Below, piece by piece: positions 1-8,319 of a stretch of 64,000 nt of DNA. Position 1 is the first letter of the stretch, and every line of letters begins with the position of its first letter. Origin of the DNA: Variovorax sp. OV329 (GTDB lineage: Bacteria; Pseudomonadota; Gammaproteobacteria; Burkholderiales; Burkholderiaceae_C); contig NZ_FOUG01000006.1 in the NCBI RefSeq assembly GCF_900114785.1, positions 248,001-312,000 on the forward strand, in the 5' to 3' direction. The notes below the pieces were generated by a model. That model was given only the letters and a program-made list of their open reading frames with translations. It had not been told where the DNA came from and did no database searches. Position numbers and translations under genes: made by a program.

Positions 1-225
1 GAACATGGTGTAAGGCAGTTCGACCGAAAGGCCGCCCGAGGCGGTCGAGATGTTGCCGTCGATGGACTTGAGCGCGCCCAGCAGCGAACGGTCGTAGGCC
101 GCGTTGGCCGACTCCAGCGCGTCGTGCCGCGTCATCCACAGCTCGATGCCGGTGACCGCCAGCAGGGCGGGCAGCATCAGCAGGGCCATGCGCTGCCACA
201 GGCTGGTGCGGCGCAGCCACTGCAT
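1..225 (-). CDS. Sensor histidine kinase, N-terminal fragment (TctE/QseC-like)
   Basis: This is the first 75 residues of a membrane sensor kinase; the rest lies beyond the left edge. It follows the response regulator gene on the same strand by about 40 bases, so it is almost certainly that regulator's partner. A basic start is followed by one hydrophobic segment (about residues 12-30, MALLMLPALLAVTGIELW) and then the beginning of a periplasmic sensor region with the family-typical AAYDRSLLGAL stretch. The ATG at 225 is used here; an in-frame GTG at 261 would add 12 residues and sits right behind the regulator stop. Neither has a strong ribosome binding site. The kinase domain is not in the window, so the family call rests on the N-terminus and the context. 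Confidence 0.75.
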   Translation of the reverse strand, partial: MQWLRRTSLWQRMALLMLPALLAVTGIELWMTRHDALESANAAYDRSLLGALKSIDGNISTASGGLSVELPYTMF

Positions 226-264
226 CAACCGGCGGCCCGGCGCAAATCGCAGAAGCGCCACGCC

Positions 265-930
265 TCAGTCCGCTTCCAGCACGTAGCCCAGGCCACGCAG
301 CGTGACGATGCGCACCCCGCTGCCTTCCAGACGCTTGCGCAGCCGGTAGACGAAGACCTCCACCGCCTCGCGGTGCACGTCCTCCTCGTCGGAGAACACG
401 CGGTCGATGATCTGCTCCTTGGACAGCGGCTCGCCGCTGCGCTGTGCGAGCGCGCGCAGCACGCCCAGCTCGCGCGGAGACAGGGCGAGCGGCTCGCCGC
501 GCAGCATGAACTGGCGGCGCGCGCCGTCGTACACCAGCGGCCCGCAGGCCACGCGCGGATGCTCGACGCCGCGCGCGCGGCGCACCAGGGCGTGCAGGCG
601 CGCCTCCAGCTCGGCCAGGGCGAAGGGCTTGGCGAGGAAGTCGTCTGCACCTGCATTGAGCGCGCGCACGCGCTCGTCGAGCGAGTCGCGCGCCGTGAGG
701 ATCAGGGCCGGCAGGCGCTGGTCGCGCTCGCGCAGGCGCTGCAGCACGCGATGGCCGTCCATGCCGGGCAGGCCCAGGTCGAGCACCAGGGCGTCGTGGT
801 CGCGCTGCTGCAGGGCGCGATCGGCCAGGCGGCCATCGTCCACCCATTCGACCTGGATGCCCGCGTGCTCCAGGGCCTTGCACAGCCAGGTGCCCAGCGT
901 GCGCTCGTCTTCCGCCAGCAGGATCCGCAT
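265..930 (-). CDS. OmpR-family response regulator (TctD-like)
   Basis: This 221-residue two-component regulator has a receiver domain (residues 1-115) and a winged-helix DNA-binding domain (about 125-220). The acidic pocket is E7/D8, the phosphoacceptor is D51 in LVLDLGLPG, and the switch residues T79 and K101 (KPF) are in place. The C-terminal half shows the OmpR pattern (SPRELGVL, then FVYRLRKRLE and LRGLGYVLE). It lies between a Bug-type binding protein gene (27 bases upstream) and the kinase gene. That order, binding protein then regulator then kinase, resembles tctC-tctD-tctE, where the pair controls tricarboxylate uptake. The ligand here is unknown, so tctD is not assigned as a symbol. 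Confidence 0.92.
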   Translation of the reverse strand: MRILLAEDERTLGTWLCKALEHAGIQVEWVDDGRLADRALQQRDHDALVLDLGLPGMDGHRVLQRLRERDQRLPALILTARDSLDERVRALNAGADDFLAKPFALAELEARLHALVRRARGVEHPRVACGPLVYDGARRQFMLRGEPLALSPRELGVLRALAQRSGEPLSKEQIIDRVFSDEEDVHREAVEVFVYRLRKRLEGSGVRIVTLRGLGYVLEAD

Positions 931-957
931 GGCGCGAATGCTAACCCCGGGGCTGCC

Positions 958-1980
958 TCAATCCGGCTTGATGCCGGCCCGCGCGATGACCTTCTGCCAG
1001 CGCGCCTGCTCGGCGGCGATGAACTGGGCGAACTGCTCGGGCGTGCCGCCGATGACCTCGGCCGCATCGGCGTTGAGGCGCGTCATGGCGTCGGGCGACT
1101 TCACGGCTTTCATGGTCTCCGCCGAGAGCTTGGCGACGCTGGCCGGGGCCAGGTTGGCCGGTGCCAGCATGCCGTACCACTGCGTCATCTCGAAGCCCGG
1201 GAAGCCCTGCTCGGCCACCGTGGCCACGTCGGGCAGCTGGGGCAGCCGCTTGGCCGAGCCGGTGGCGATGCAGCGCAGCTTGCCCGACTTGATGAAGGGA
1301 ATGACCGCCGCCGCACCGATGGCCGAGGCCTCGAGCCGGCCGGCCAGCAGGTCGGTCATCAGCGGGCCGGTGCCGCGGTAGGGCACGTGCAGCATGAACA
1401 TGTCGGACGTCATCTTCAGATACTCGAAGGCCAGGTGGCCGGCGCTGCCGTTGCCGGCCGAGCCGTAGCTGAGCTTGCCGGGCCGGGCCTTCACGAAGGC
1501 GATGAATTCCTTGAGGTTCTTCGCCGGCACGTCGGGATGCACCACGTACAGGCTGGGCACCTTGGCCAGCAGGCTGATGGGCTTGAAGTCCTTGTTGGGG
1601 TCGTAGGGCAGCTTGGCGAAGATGTACGGGTTGACGGCCAGGGTGCCGATGTGCCCGAGGATCAGCGTGTGCTGGTCTTCGCTGCGGGCCACTTCCTGCA
1701 TGGCGATGTTGCCGGCGGCGCCGGGCTTGTTGTCGACGTACACGCTCTGGCCCAGGGTCTTGGTCAGCTCGGCGGCGGTGGAGCGCGCCACGATCTCCGA
1801 GCTGCCGCCCGGCGCGAAGGGCACCACGAAGCGGATCGCCTTGCTCGGCCAGGTGGTGTCGGCCCGGCCCAGCGCGGGCAGCAGGCCGCCGGCGGCAAGG
1901 ACGCCACCCGCCTGCAGGAGGCGGCGGCGCAGGGCGGATTCGGGCAGGCCGCTGGGGGCCCAGGCGAGGGGGGTGGTCAT
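958..1980 (-). CDS. Bug/TctC-family periplasmic solute-binding protein
   Basis: The product is a 340-residue extracytoplasmic receptor of the Bug family, which is greatly expanded in Burkholderiales and binds carboxylates or other small acids. The start at 1980 has a GGAGAC ribosome binding site a few bases upstream. An arginine-rich start and hydrophobic segment (LLQAGGVLAAGGLLPALGRA) form the signal peptide. Family motifs follow: PFAPGGSSE, DNKPGAAGN, a VPYRGTGP loop, and KSGKLRCIA. No membrane subunits (TctA/TctB) are adjacent, as is usual for orphan Bug genes. It is first in an apparent operon with the response regulator and kinase, so it may act as the sensor's ligand-presenting subunit (inference). 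Confidence 0.9.
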   Translation of the reverse strand: MTTPLAWAPSGLPESALRRRLLQAGGVLAAGGLLPALGRADTTWPSKAIRFVVPFAPGGSSEIVARSTAAELTKTLGQSVYVDNKPGAAGNIAMQEVARSEDQHTLILGHIGTLAVNPYIFAKLPYDPNKDFKPISLLAKVPSLYVVHPDVPAKNLKEFIAFVKARPGKLSYGSAGNGSAGHLAFEYLKMTSDMFMLHVPYRGTGPLMTDLLAGRLEASAIGAAAVIPFIKSGKLRCIATGSAKRLPQLPDVATVAEQGFPGFEMTQWYGMLAPANLAPASVAKLSAETMKAVKSPDAMTRLNADAAEVIGGTPEQFAQFIAAEQARWQKVIARAGIKPD

Positions 1981-2030
1981 GGACTTGTCTCCGTCTTTTG
2001 GCTGGAAGTGCGCATCCTGCCGGGGCGAAG

Positions 2031-2048
2031 CTGTCTGAATGCTGTCAG
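2031..2048 (+). promoter_or_regulatory. Pho-box-like direct repeat upstream of the phosphoesterase/glycosyltransferase pair
   Basis: Two 7-base units, CTGTCTG and CTGTCAG, are separated by AATG, giving the 11-base period of a PhoB site (consensus CTGTCAT, four bases, CTGTCAT). A further TTGTCAT lies at 2070-2076. The site is in the divergent gap between the Bug gene (start 1980) and the phosphoesterase (start 2134), about 86 bases before the latter. It fits phosphate control of a lipid-remodelling operon, but it could serve either gene. Confidence 0.5.
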
Positions 2049-2133
2049 CGCGGCGCCACGCCCAGCGCCTTGTCATCCAAGCTTCATGCCGCGGACACGG
2101 CATCGACACCGAGCCGCACAACCATGGGTGTCC

Positions 2134-3027
2134 ATGCAACGCGACGACGCTTTTCTTGCCGCATGGCGCGACACGGCCGCAACCGACGACTCGGATGCGC
2201 GGGACGCGGATGACATCGCCACCCGGCCGTCACAGCGCTTTCGCACGCTGTGGATCTCGGACCTGCACCTGGGCACGCCCGGCTGCCAGGCCAAGGCCCT
2301 GCTGGATTTCCTGAAGCACACCGAGTGCGACACGCTCTTCCTGGTGGGCGACATCATCGACGGCTGGCAGCTGCGCCGCCAGTGGTACTGGCCGCAGGCG
2401 CACAACGACGTGATCCAGAAGCTGCTGCGCAAGGCCAGGCGCGGCACCCGCGTGATCTTCGTGCCGGGCAACCACGACGAGTTCGCCCGCAAGTACATCA
2501 ACCACACCTTCGGCGGCGTGGAAGTGGCCGAGGAGTGGGTGCACGAGACGGCCGACGGCCGCAAGCTGTGGGTGATCCATGGCGACCTGTTCGACGCCGT
2601 GATCCAGTGCGCCAAGTGGCTGGCCTACGTCGGCGACTCGCTCTACGAGTTCGCGCTCAAGCTCAACCGGCATCTCAATTCGATGCGCGCGCGCATGGGG
2701 TTGCCCTACTGGTCGCTGTCCAAGTACCTCAAGCTCAAGGTCAAGCGCGCCGTGAGCTACGTGGGCGACTTCGAGGACGCGGTGGCGCGCGAGGCCCGCA
2801 AGCGGGGCCTGCAGGGCGTCGTGTGCGGCCACATACACCATGCAGAGCTGCGCGAGATCGACGGCGTGCTGTATGCCAACGACGGCGACTGGGTGGAAAG
2901 CCTCACCGCCCTGGCCGAGCACGCGGACGGGCGCCTGGAGATCCTGGAGTGGGACCAGCACATGCCGGTGTCCAGCAAGGCGTCGCAGCGCGCCGCCCGT
3001 GCCGCGGCCACCGCGCAGCACGCATGA
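2134..3027 (+). CDS. Calcineurin-type metallophosphoesterase, LpxH/PlcP family
   Basis: The 297-residue protein carries the full binuclear-metal signature in order: DLHLG, GDIIDG, GNHDE, HGD and GHIHH. The family (COG2908) is usually labelled UDP-2,3-diacylglucosamine diphosphatase, but it also contains PlcP, a phospholipase C-like enzyme that removes head groups from membrane phospholipids under phosphate starvation. Three points favour PlcP: the WYWPQAHNDV and YWSLSKYLK stretches seen in that subgroup, the overlapping downstream glycosyltransferase, and the Pho-box-like repeat upstream. The start is uncertain: ATG 2134 is chosen, an in-frame GTG lies at 2128, and the first 35 residues before RTLWISD are not part of the domain. 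Its stop overlaps the next start (ATGA). Confidence 0.85.
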   Translation: MQRDDAFLAAWRDTAATDDSDARDADDIATRPSQRFRTLWISDLHLGTPGCQAKALLDFLKHTECDTLFLVGDIIDGWQLRRQWYWPQAHNDVIQKLLRKARRGTRVIFVPGNHDEFARKYINHTFGGVEVAEEWVHETADGRKLWVIHGDLFDAVIQCAKWLAYVGDSLYEFALKLNRHLNSMRARMGLPYWSLSKYLKLKVKRAVSYVGDFEDAVAREARKRGLQGVVCGHIHHAELREIDGVLYANDGDWVESLTALAEHADGRLEILEWDQHMPVSSKASQRAARAAATAQHA

Positions 3028-4211
3028 CCGACGTGCCGCCGCGCCCCGCCGCCAGCGCACCCGTCGTCGATCTCGTCTACTTCAACGCCGGGGGTGGCCA
3101 TCGTGCCTCGGCGCTGGCGCTGGAAGCCGCCATCGACCGCGCCGGGCTGGGCTGGAAGGTGCGGCTGGTGAACCTGCGCGAAATGCTCGATCCCAAGGAC
3201 GGCTTTCGCAAGCTCACCGGCATGGACCCGGAAGACATCTACAACAAGCGCCTGGCGCGCGGCTGGACGGTGGGCCTGGCGCAGGAACTCAAGCTGCTGC
3301 AGGGCCTGATCCGCTGGGGCCACGCGCCACTGGTGCGGCAGCTTCAGCGCCAATGGCTGCAGCGCGAGCCGGACCTGGTGGTCTCGCTCATTCCCAACTT
3401 CAACCGCCCGATGTACGAATCGCTGGCGGCCAGCCTGCCGGGCGTGCCCTACGTGACGGTGCTCACCGACCTGGCGGACTACCCGCCGAATTTCTGGATC
3501 GAGCCGGACCTGCCCATCCACGTCATCTGCGGCTCGGCGCGCGCGGTGACGCAGGCGCGCTCGGCCGGGCATGCGAGCACGCACATCCACGCGAGCTCGG
3601 GCATGCTGATCCGCACCGCCTTCTACGACACACCCGAAGTGGACCGCGCCGCCGAGCGCGCCTGCCTGGGGCTGGACCCCGACCGGCCCACGGGCCTCGT
3701 GCTGTTTGGCGGGCAGGGCTCGAAGGCGATGCTGAGCATCGCCAGGCGGCTGCCGGACACGCAGCTCATCCTCGCCTGCGGCCACAACGCGGCACTGGCA
3801 AAGGCGCTGAAGGCACTGCCGGCACGCGCCCCGCGCCTGGTGCTGGGCTTCACGCCCGACGTGGCGCGCTACATGCAACTGGTCGACTTCTTCATCGGCA
3901 AGCCTGGTCCGGGAAGCATGAGCGAGGCGGTGCAGATGAAGCTGCCGGTGATCGTGGTGCGCAACCGCTACACGCTGCCACAGGAGCGCTACAACACCCA
4001 GTGGGTGCGCGAGCACGGCGTGGGCGTCGTGTGCCAGAGCTTCGCCAAGGTGGACGAGGCGGTGACGCAATTGCTGGCGCACCTGCCGCAGTTCCGTGCC
4101 GCGACGCAGCAGGTGAACAACCGGGCGGTGTTCGAGGTGCCGCAGATGCTGCAGGGGATCCTGCAGGAATCGCGCACACCTGCGCTCGGGCTGGCCGCCA
4201 GGGTCGACTGA
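3024..4211 (+). CDS. GT28-type glycosyltransferase, MGDG synthase-like
   Basis: This is a 395-residue GT-B glycosyltransferase related to monogalactosyldiacylglycerol synthases and processive diacylglycerol glucosyltransferases. The N-terminal acceptor domain has the glycine-rich NAGGGHRASALAL motif near residue 20. The C-terminal nucleotide-sugar domain has LFGGQGSKAM and the diagnostic GKPGPGSMSEAV loop. No signal or membrane helix is evident, as expected for a peripheral inner-membrane enzyme. It starts inside the stop codon of the phosphoesterase (ATGA at 3024-3027), so the two are translationally coupled. A likely joint job is removing phospholipid head groups and glycosylating the released diacylglycerol. 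The sugar used cannot be read from sequence. Confidence 0.85.
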   Translation: MTDVPPRPAASAPVVDLVYFNAGGGHRASALALEAAIDRAGLGWKVRLVNLREMLDPKDGFRKLTGMDPEDIYNKRLARGWTVGLAQELKLLQGLIRWGHAPLVRQLQRQWLQREPDLVVSLIPNFNRPMYESLAASLPGVPYVTVLTDLADYPPNFWIEPDLPIHVICGSARAVTQARSAGHASTHIHASSGMLIRTAFYDTPEVDRAAERACLGLDPDRPTGLVLFGGQGSKAMLSIARRLPDTQLILACGHNAALAKALKALPARAPRLVLGFTPDVARYMQLVDFFIGKPGPGSMSEAVQMKLPVIVVRNRYTLPQERYNTQWVREHGVGVVCQSFAKVDEAVTQLLAHLPQFRAATQQVNNRAVFEVPQMLQGILQESRTPALGLAARVD

Positions 4212-4347
4212 GTCCGCGCAAGCGCCCCGCCCTTGCGACCTTCGCAGGCCGCCTGTTCATCCCACAGCGAGTGGATGCGCATCGCCTGTCGCGCACGCAG
4301 ACTGCGCAGCATCGAAGCTGCATGCAGTGGATGGAGAGGAGGCCTAC

Positions 4348-5100
4348 ATGAAAGTGCTCGATCTTCCGGTCTCGGGGCGCTGGGGATTCCTGGCGACGAG
4401 CTTCGCCGTGCCCGAGGGCGCGGCGGCAGCCACGGGCGAGTTCGATCGGCCCTGGCTCCATCCCGACGCGGCCCTGCTGCTCGACCCCTTCGCGGACAAC
4501 ACGATCAATTGGGAGAAGCTGAAGGCCGAGACGCGCGTGGTCGCGATCATCCACAAGTCGACCATCGGGACGACGCGAATCGACAGCGGCTACTTCGCCA
4601 GGAAGGCCGAGGCCAGGGCGCGGGGCTACCTCTGGGGCTCGTATCACTGGGGCGTCTCGGGTGAGCCGCGCAAGCAGGCCGATCACTACATCGACACCGT
4701 CAAGCCCGAGGCGGACGAGCTGATCGCACTCGACCTCGAGGACGCCAACTCGAAGGAGCTCATGAACGCCGATGAAGCGCTGGTGTTCGTCCGCCGCATC
4801 AAGGAGCGCACCGGGCGCCACCCGGTGCTCTACACCAACCACGCGAGCGCGAAGCTGATCTCCGCCGAGTTCGCCAACTCCGACTTCGCGAAGACACCGC
4901 TGTGGTACGCGCGATTCCGTGCGTCGGTCAGCGACTTTCCGGCCGGGGTCTGGCCCAGCTACACGTTGTGGCAGTTCTCCAGCGAGATCCTGCCGCAGCT
5001 TCCCATTGCCGGCACCCGGCCGGACATGGATGTCAACGTCTACAACGGGACGGTCGCGCAGCTGAAGGCGAACTGGCCGCTGACCCGCGCGGGCGACTGA
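4348..5100 (+). CDS. GH25 family lysozyme-like protein
   Basis: This 250-residue protein has a glycoside hydrolase family 25 fold (N-acetylmuramidase type). Visible family features are DPFADNTINWEKL (in place of the usual GIDVSxxQG start), GYLWGSYHWG, the catalytic-type pair D129 and E131 in ALDLED, LWYARF, and LWQFSS near the end. D46 in LLLDPF is the likely third active-site acid. About 35 extra residues precede the domain; there is no clear cleavable signal peptide, only a weakly hydrophobic start. A strong GGAGAGGAGG ribosome binding site fixes the ATG at 4348. It opens a cassette with a lipoprotein, a helical protein and a lipase-fold protein. Peptidoglycan is the presumed substrate, but how it would reach the wall is unclear. 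Confidence 0.8.
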   Translation: MKVLDLPVSGRWGFLATSFAVPEGAAAATGEFDRPWLHPDAALLLDPFADNTINWEKLKAETRVVAIIHKSTIGTTRIDSGYFARKAEARARGYLWGSYHWGVSGEPRKQADHYIDTVKPEADELIALDLEDANSKELMNADEALVFVRRIKERTGRHPVLYTNHASAKLISAEFANSDFAKTPLWYARFRASVSDFPAGVWPSYTLWQFSSEILPQLPIAGTRPDMDVNVYNGTVAQLKANWPLTRAGD

Positions 5101-5148
5101 GCGAGAGCTTCAACAAGACGGGCGATTCAAGCCCGAAGGGGAGGGACC

Positions 5149-6093
5149 ATGAGACGTCGAATCATCGCGGCGGCGCTTTGGCTCGGGGCCATGACGCTGC
5201 TCGGGGGATGCGGATCGCTTCCGGACGGCAAGCCGTTCGCCGACGCGTCCAATGCGCTGCTTTCCTCGGTGAAGAGTTCCGGCAATGCCGTCGAGGACGC
5301 GTTGGGGGATGCAGCCACTGCGAGTCCGGGTGACAAGGCCGCGTACGAGGCCCTCGAAGGCAAGTTCGCCAAGGCCTGGGAAAGGCGGATCGCCATGACG
5401 CAGGCCGCGGCGCGCTACTCGGAAGCGATCGCCGACGAGATCGCCGCGGGGAACTCGGGTGGAGAGACGGCGGGGCGCGTCGCCGACTCGCTGAAGGCGC
5501 TCGCGGAAGGGGTCAACATTCCGGTGGCTGCGCCTGCCGTGGGCGTGGCGGGCGACCTGGCCCGATTCATCTTCGCGCGGGTGGCCATCGTGAAGGCCTC
5601 GCAAAGCCTGGAGTCGGCCGTGACGCAGGCCCAGCCCGCCATCGACCGGATCGCCCAGCAGATCGTGGACGACTCCGACAGGCAGCTCAAGGGCCTGCTG
5701 CTGGACCTCTACAAGAACACGGTGTCGGGCATCAAGGAGCCCTACGACCGCGACGACTCCTTCGCGCAGCAGGCGGCCAGGCGACGCGAGGCCCAGCGCC
5801 AGCTGGCGCTGAAGGACCCGTCGGCGCTTGCGAAGCTGGAGCAGTACGACCGCGTGCAGGCGTCGGTGGCGGACAGCCTCCAGGAGCGCGACCGCAAGCT
5901 GGCCGCTGCTGCCGCCGCCTACCGGACGCGGCTGCGGTTGGTCAACGCGATGTCTCATGCGACCTTGACATGGGCCCAGGCCCACCGTGACCTCGCCGCA
6001 GCCATCCAGCAGAAGCGCAAGGTCGACGCGAGCGAGCTTCAGTCCACCATCGTGGAACTCAGGGCCTTGGCCAGGAAAGTGGGTGAACTATGA
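5149..6093 (+). CDS. Hypothetical lipoprotein, helix-rich
   Basis: A 314-residue predicted lipoprotein starts MRRRIIAAALWLGAMTLL and has the lipobox LLGGC, so the cysteine near residue 22 would be lipidated after export. I do not recognise the mature protein. It is rich in Ala, Asp, Lys and Glu and looks almost entirely alpha-helical, with coiled-coil-like stretches at the C-terminus (KRKVDASELQSTIVELRAL). The ribosome binding site AGGGGAGGG precedes ATG 5149. Its stop overlaps the start of the next gene (ATGA at 6090-6093). Position between a lysozyme-like and a lipase-like gene suggests a periplasmic partner, anchor or protective factor, but that is only context. Confidence 0.7.
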   Translation: MRRRIIAAALWLGAMTLLGGCGSLPDGKPFADASNALLSSVKSSGNAVEDALGDAATASPGDKAAYEALEGKFAKAWERRIAMTQAAARYSEAIADEIAAGNSGGETAGRVADSLKALAEGVNIPVAAPAVGVAGDLARFIFARVAIVKASQSLESAVTQAQPAIDRIAQQIVDDSDRQLKGLLLDLYKNTVSGIKEPYDRDDSFAQQAARRREAQRQLALKDPSALAKLEQYDRVQASVADSLQERDRKLAAAAAAYRTRLRLVNAMSHATLTWAQAHRDLAAAIQQKRKVDASELQSTIVELRALARKVGEL

Positions 6094-6609
6094 CCTTCGA
6101 AGACTTGGACCGCATCGACTGGGACTCGATCGCGACGACGGCGCAGTGGGTCAAGACGCTCAACGACCTGGCTGCTGGCAGAGCCGGCGCGCACGCCCGG
6201 CCAGCGGGCTGCGCTTGCCGACGCGCTGGACGCCTTCGCGGATCACTCGGCGTCGGACGACCTGGACACGATCACGCGGCTCGATCGCGTGGCCAGGCGG
6301 TCCGCCCGGGCGCTGCGGATGCAAAACATCGAAGCATCGGTCGAGGAGCTGAGCGCCGGCGCCGCCGACTTCCGCGACATCGTCAAGCAGCTGGATGCGG
6401 CAACCGCTTCGCTGAAGAAGTCGTCCTCGGTCCTGCGTGCCGAAAAGCTGAGCGCCGCCGTGTCGTCGCTGACCGAGACGATCGCGTCGCTCAAGGCACT
6501 GACGCAGATCATGGGCGACGACTCGAGCGAAGACATTGCGCGTGCGGTCACTCGGGCGGTTGGAAGTGCACAATCCCTGCGCGCCCTCCTGGAGAAGCCA
6601 AGCCCATGA
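6090..6609 (+). pseudogene. Helical hypothetical protein with an apparent frameshift
   Basis: Coding signal begins at ATG 6090, which overlaps the lipoprotein stop (MTFEDLDRIDWDSIATT..., with normal GC-ending codons). At about 6170-6178, in the repetitive CTGGCTGCTGGCA, it moves to the next frame and continues as LAEPARTPGQRAALADAL through a coiled-coil-like tail to the TGA at 6607-6609, where the lipase starts by ATGA overlap. The span is 520 bases, one more than a whole number of codons, matching a single inserted base and an intended product of 172 residues. After the shift the original frame runs into rare codons (AGA, CGA, GGA) and Cys/Arg-rich sequence. It may be a real mutation, a read error or, less likely, programmed frameshifting. 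Function unknown. Confidence 0.6.
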
Positions 6610-8294
6610 CCCATCCGCACGCGCCCTACCACCCGATCATCTACGTCCGCGGCTTTGCCGGCACGCAGAACGAGATCGAAGCGACCGTCGCCGATCCCTT
6701 CATGGGGTTCAACATCGGCAGCACCAAGTCCAGGCGCATCTGGGACGGGACCATGCGGCGCTACTTCTTCGAGTCGCCGCTGGTGCGCCTGAAGGACGAG
6801 ATCGTCTGGACGACCATCGGCGGCCAGCGAAAGCGCTCGGACAGCTGGTACGACGATGTCTATGTCAACGGCGAGGACCTCACGGCGCCGGACCCGGTGG
6901 ACAAGACGCGCCCGCTGCGATCGGACATCACCTTGCCCTACCAGTCGATTGCCATCCTGCGCTACTACGACGACGCGTCGGAGGAGTTCGGCGACGGCCA
7001 GCCGCACCCCATCACGCATTTCGCGCAGAACCTCGGCGAGCTGATCCTGCGCATGCGCACCCTGGTGTGCCGCAAGGGCGGCCGGCATCCCATCCTGGGT
7101 GACGCGTTGGACAACGGCGTGAGCGAGGAGGACTTCAAGGTCTACCTGGTGGCCCATTCCATGGGCGGACTGGTCTGCCGCGCGTTCCTGCAGAACGACA
7201 CCCTGGGCCTGCCCGAGGCGAGGTCGGCGGTGGACAAGCTCTTCACCTACGCAACGCCCCACAACGGCATCGACCTGCGGGTGGTGCGCAACGTGCCGGG
7301 TTGGGGCGCGCTGGGGGAGGCCACCAACTTCAACCGCGAGACCATGCGCTCCTACCTGCAGCTCGGACCGGCGGCGGCCGACGTGTCGGAGCTGACCAAC
7401 TTCGATCCGGAGCGGGTGTTCAACCTGGTCGGCTCGAACCCGGCCGACTACCTGACGCTCCAGGGCCTGTCGTCGTGGGCTGTCGGCGAGGCCAGCGATG
7501 GCCTGGTGCGGATGGACAACGCGACCACCTTCGGCATGGTGGGCCCCGATGGGGCCAGGACGCGTGTCGATTCGCCCCGGGCCTACGTGTACCGCAGCCA
7601 CTCCGGGCACTACGGCATCGTGAACTCGGAAGAGGGCTACCAGAACCTCACGCGCTTCCTGTTCGGCTCCGTGCGGGTGGACGGCATCCTGGATGTGAAT
7701 GACGTCACCTTGCCCGAGGAGGTGGAAGCCAAGAAGAAGAGCGGCCAGCGGGTGCGTGCCTCCTATCGCTTCGAGATCGTCGCGACCCTGCGGCGAAGCC
7801 AGTGGCAGCTTCATCGCCGCGTGGTCCGCGAGAACTCCGCCATCCAGCGCAAGTACGACGAGCTCTTTCCGGACGAGGGGCCTGGCGTGCCGCGAAAGGC
7901 GAACACGGCGCAGAGCCCGCACCTGTTCTCGATCTTCCTGGACCCGACCAAGGCCAGCCCGGAGCTGGGCAATTCGATCGCGTTCGCCTTCGACCTGAAC
8001 GTGCTGGTGCCGGACTATGAAGTCGACGGCGTGCTGTGGCTGAACAAGCACTACGAGGGCGGCTTTCTCTTTCGTGACCAGATCCTCGTCGAGGCGCTGC
8101 CCGATGCGACGCAACCGGGCGGCTGGCGGCTGCAGTACGGCTTCCAGAGCGTGACGCCCAACGTCGCGAACACGCCCGCGGTGGTGGCGCCGCGGGCCAA
8201 TGCGCTGAGCTTCAGCATTCCGGTGAACTCGCCGGCGGGTGCATCGCCCTCGATCTCGGCCGTGCTGCGCATCGAGATGCGCAACTGGGCCTGA
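6606..8294 (+). CDS. Alpha/beta-hydrolase, lipase-like, with C-terminal beta-rich domain
   Basis: This 562-residue protein has a lipase-type alpha/beta hydrolase region in its first 330 or so residues. An early PIIYVRGFAGT strand-loop fits the oxyanion region. S185 in VAHSMGGLV is the nucleophile elbow. YATPHNGID is a typical lipase/PGAP1-like element, and HSGHYGIV near residue 335 probably supplies the histidine. The last 180 or so residues look beta-rich and are not recognised. There is no signal peptide. It is coupled to the preceding frameshifted gene (ATGA) and ends the lysozyme/lipoprotein/lipase cassette. The frame is also open back to 6090, but the upstream part is not coding in that frame beyond about 6172, so a 734-residue fusion is rejected. 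Confidence 0.8.
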   Translation: MTHPHAPYHPIIYVRGFAGTQNEIEATVADPFMGFNIGSTKSRRIWDGTMRRYFFESPLVRLKDEIVWTTIGGQRKRSDSWYDDVYVNGEDLTAPDPVDKTRPLRSDITLPYQSIAILRYYDDASEEFGDGQPHPITHFAQNLGELILRMRTLVCRKGGRHPILGDALDNGVSEEDFKVYLVAHSMGGLVCRAFLQNDTLGLPEARSAVDKLFTYATPHNGIDLRVVRNVPGWGALGEATNFNRETMRSYLQLGPAAADVSELTNFDPERVFNLVGSNPADYLTLQGLSSWAVGEASDGLVRMDNATTFGMVGPDGARTRVDSPRAYVYRSHSGHYGIVNSEEGYQNLTRFLFGSVRVDGILDVNDVTLPEEVEAKKKSGQRVRASYRFEIVATLRRSQWQLHRRVVRENSAIQRKYDELFPDEGPGVPRKANTAQSPHLFSIFLDPTKASPELGNSIAFAFDLNVLVPDYEVDGVLWLNKHYEGGFLFRDQILVEALPDATQPGGWRLQYGFQSVTPNVANTPAVVAPRANALSFSIPVNSPAGASPSISAVLRIEMRNWA

Positions 8295-8319
8295 AGCGCA
8301 AGCAGGAGGGAGCGGGCCC

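Noticed and set aside
124..2133. Long open frame leading into the phosphoesterase gene on the plus strand
   Set aside because: It is the antisense shadow of the kinase, response regulator and Bug genes; composition is His/Gln/Arg/Ala-rich with no known domain until about 2236.
6090..8294. A 734-residue fusion of the helical protein and the lipase
   Set aside because: Between about 6172 and 6605 this frame uses rare codons and gives Arg/Cys-rich sequence, while the neighbouring frame is clearly coding; ATGA at 6606 marks the true lipase start.
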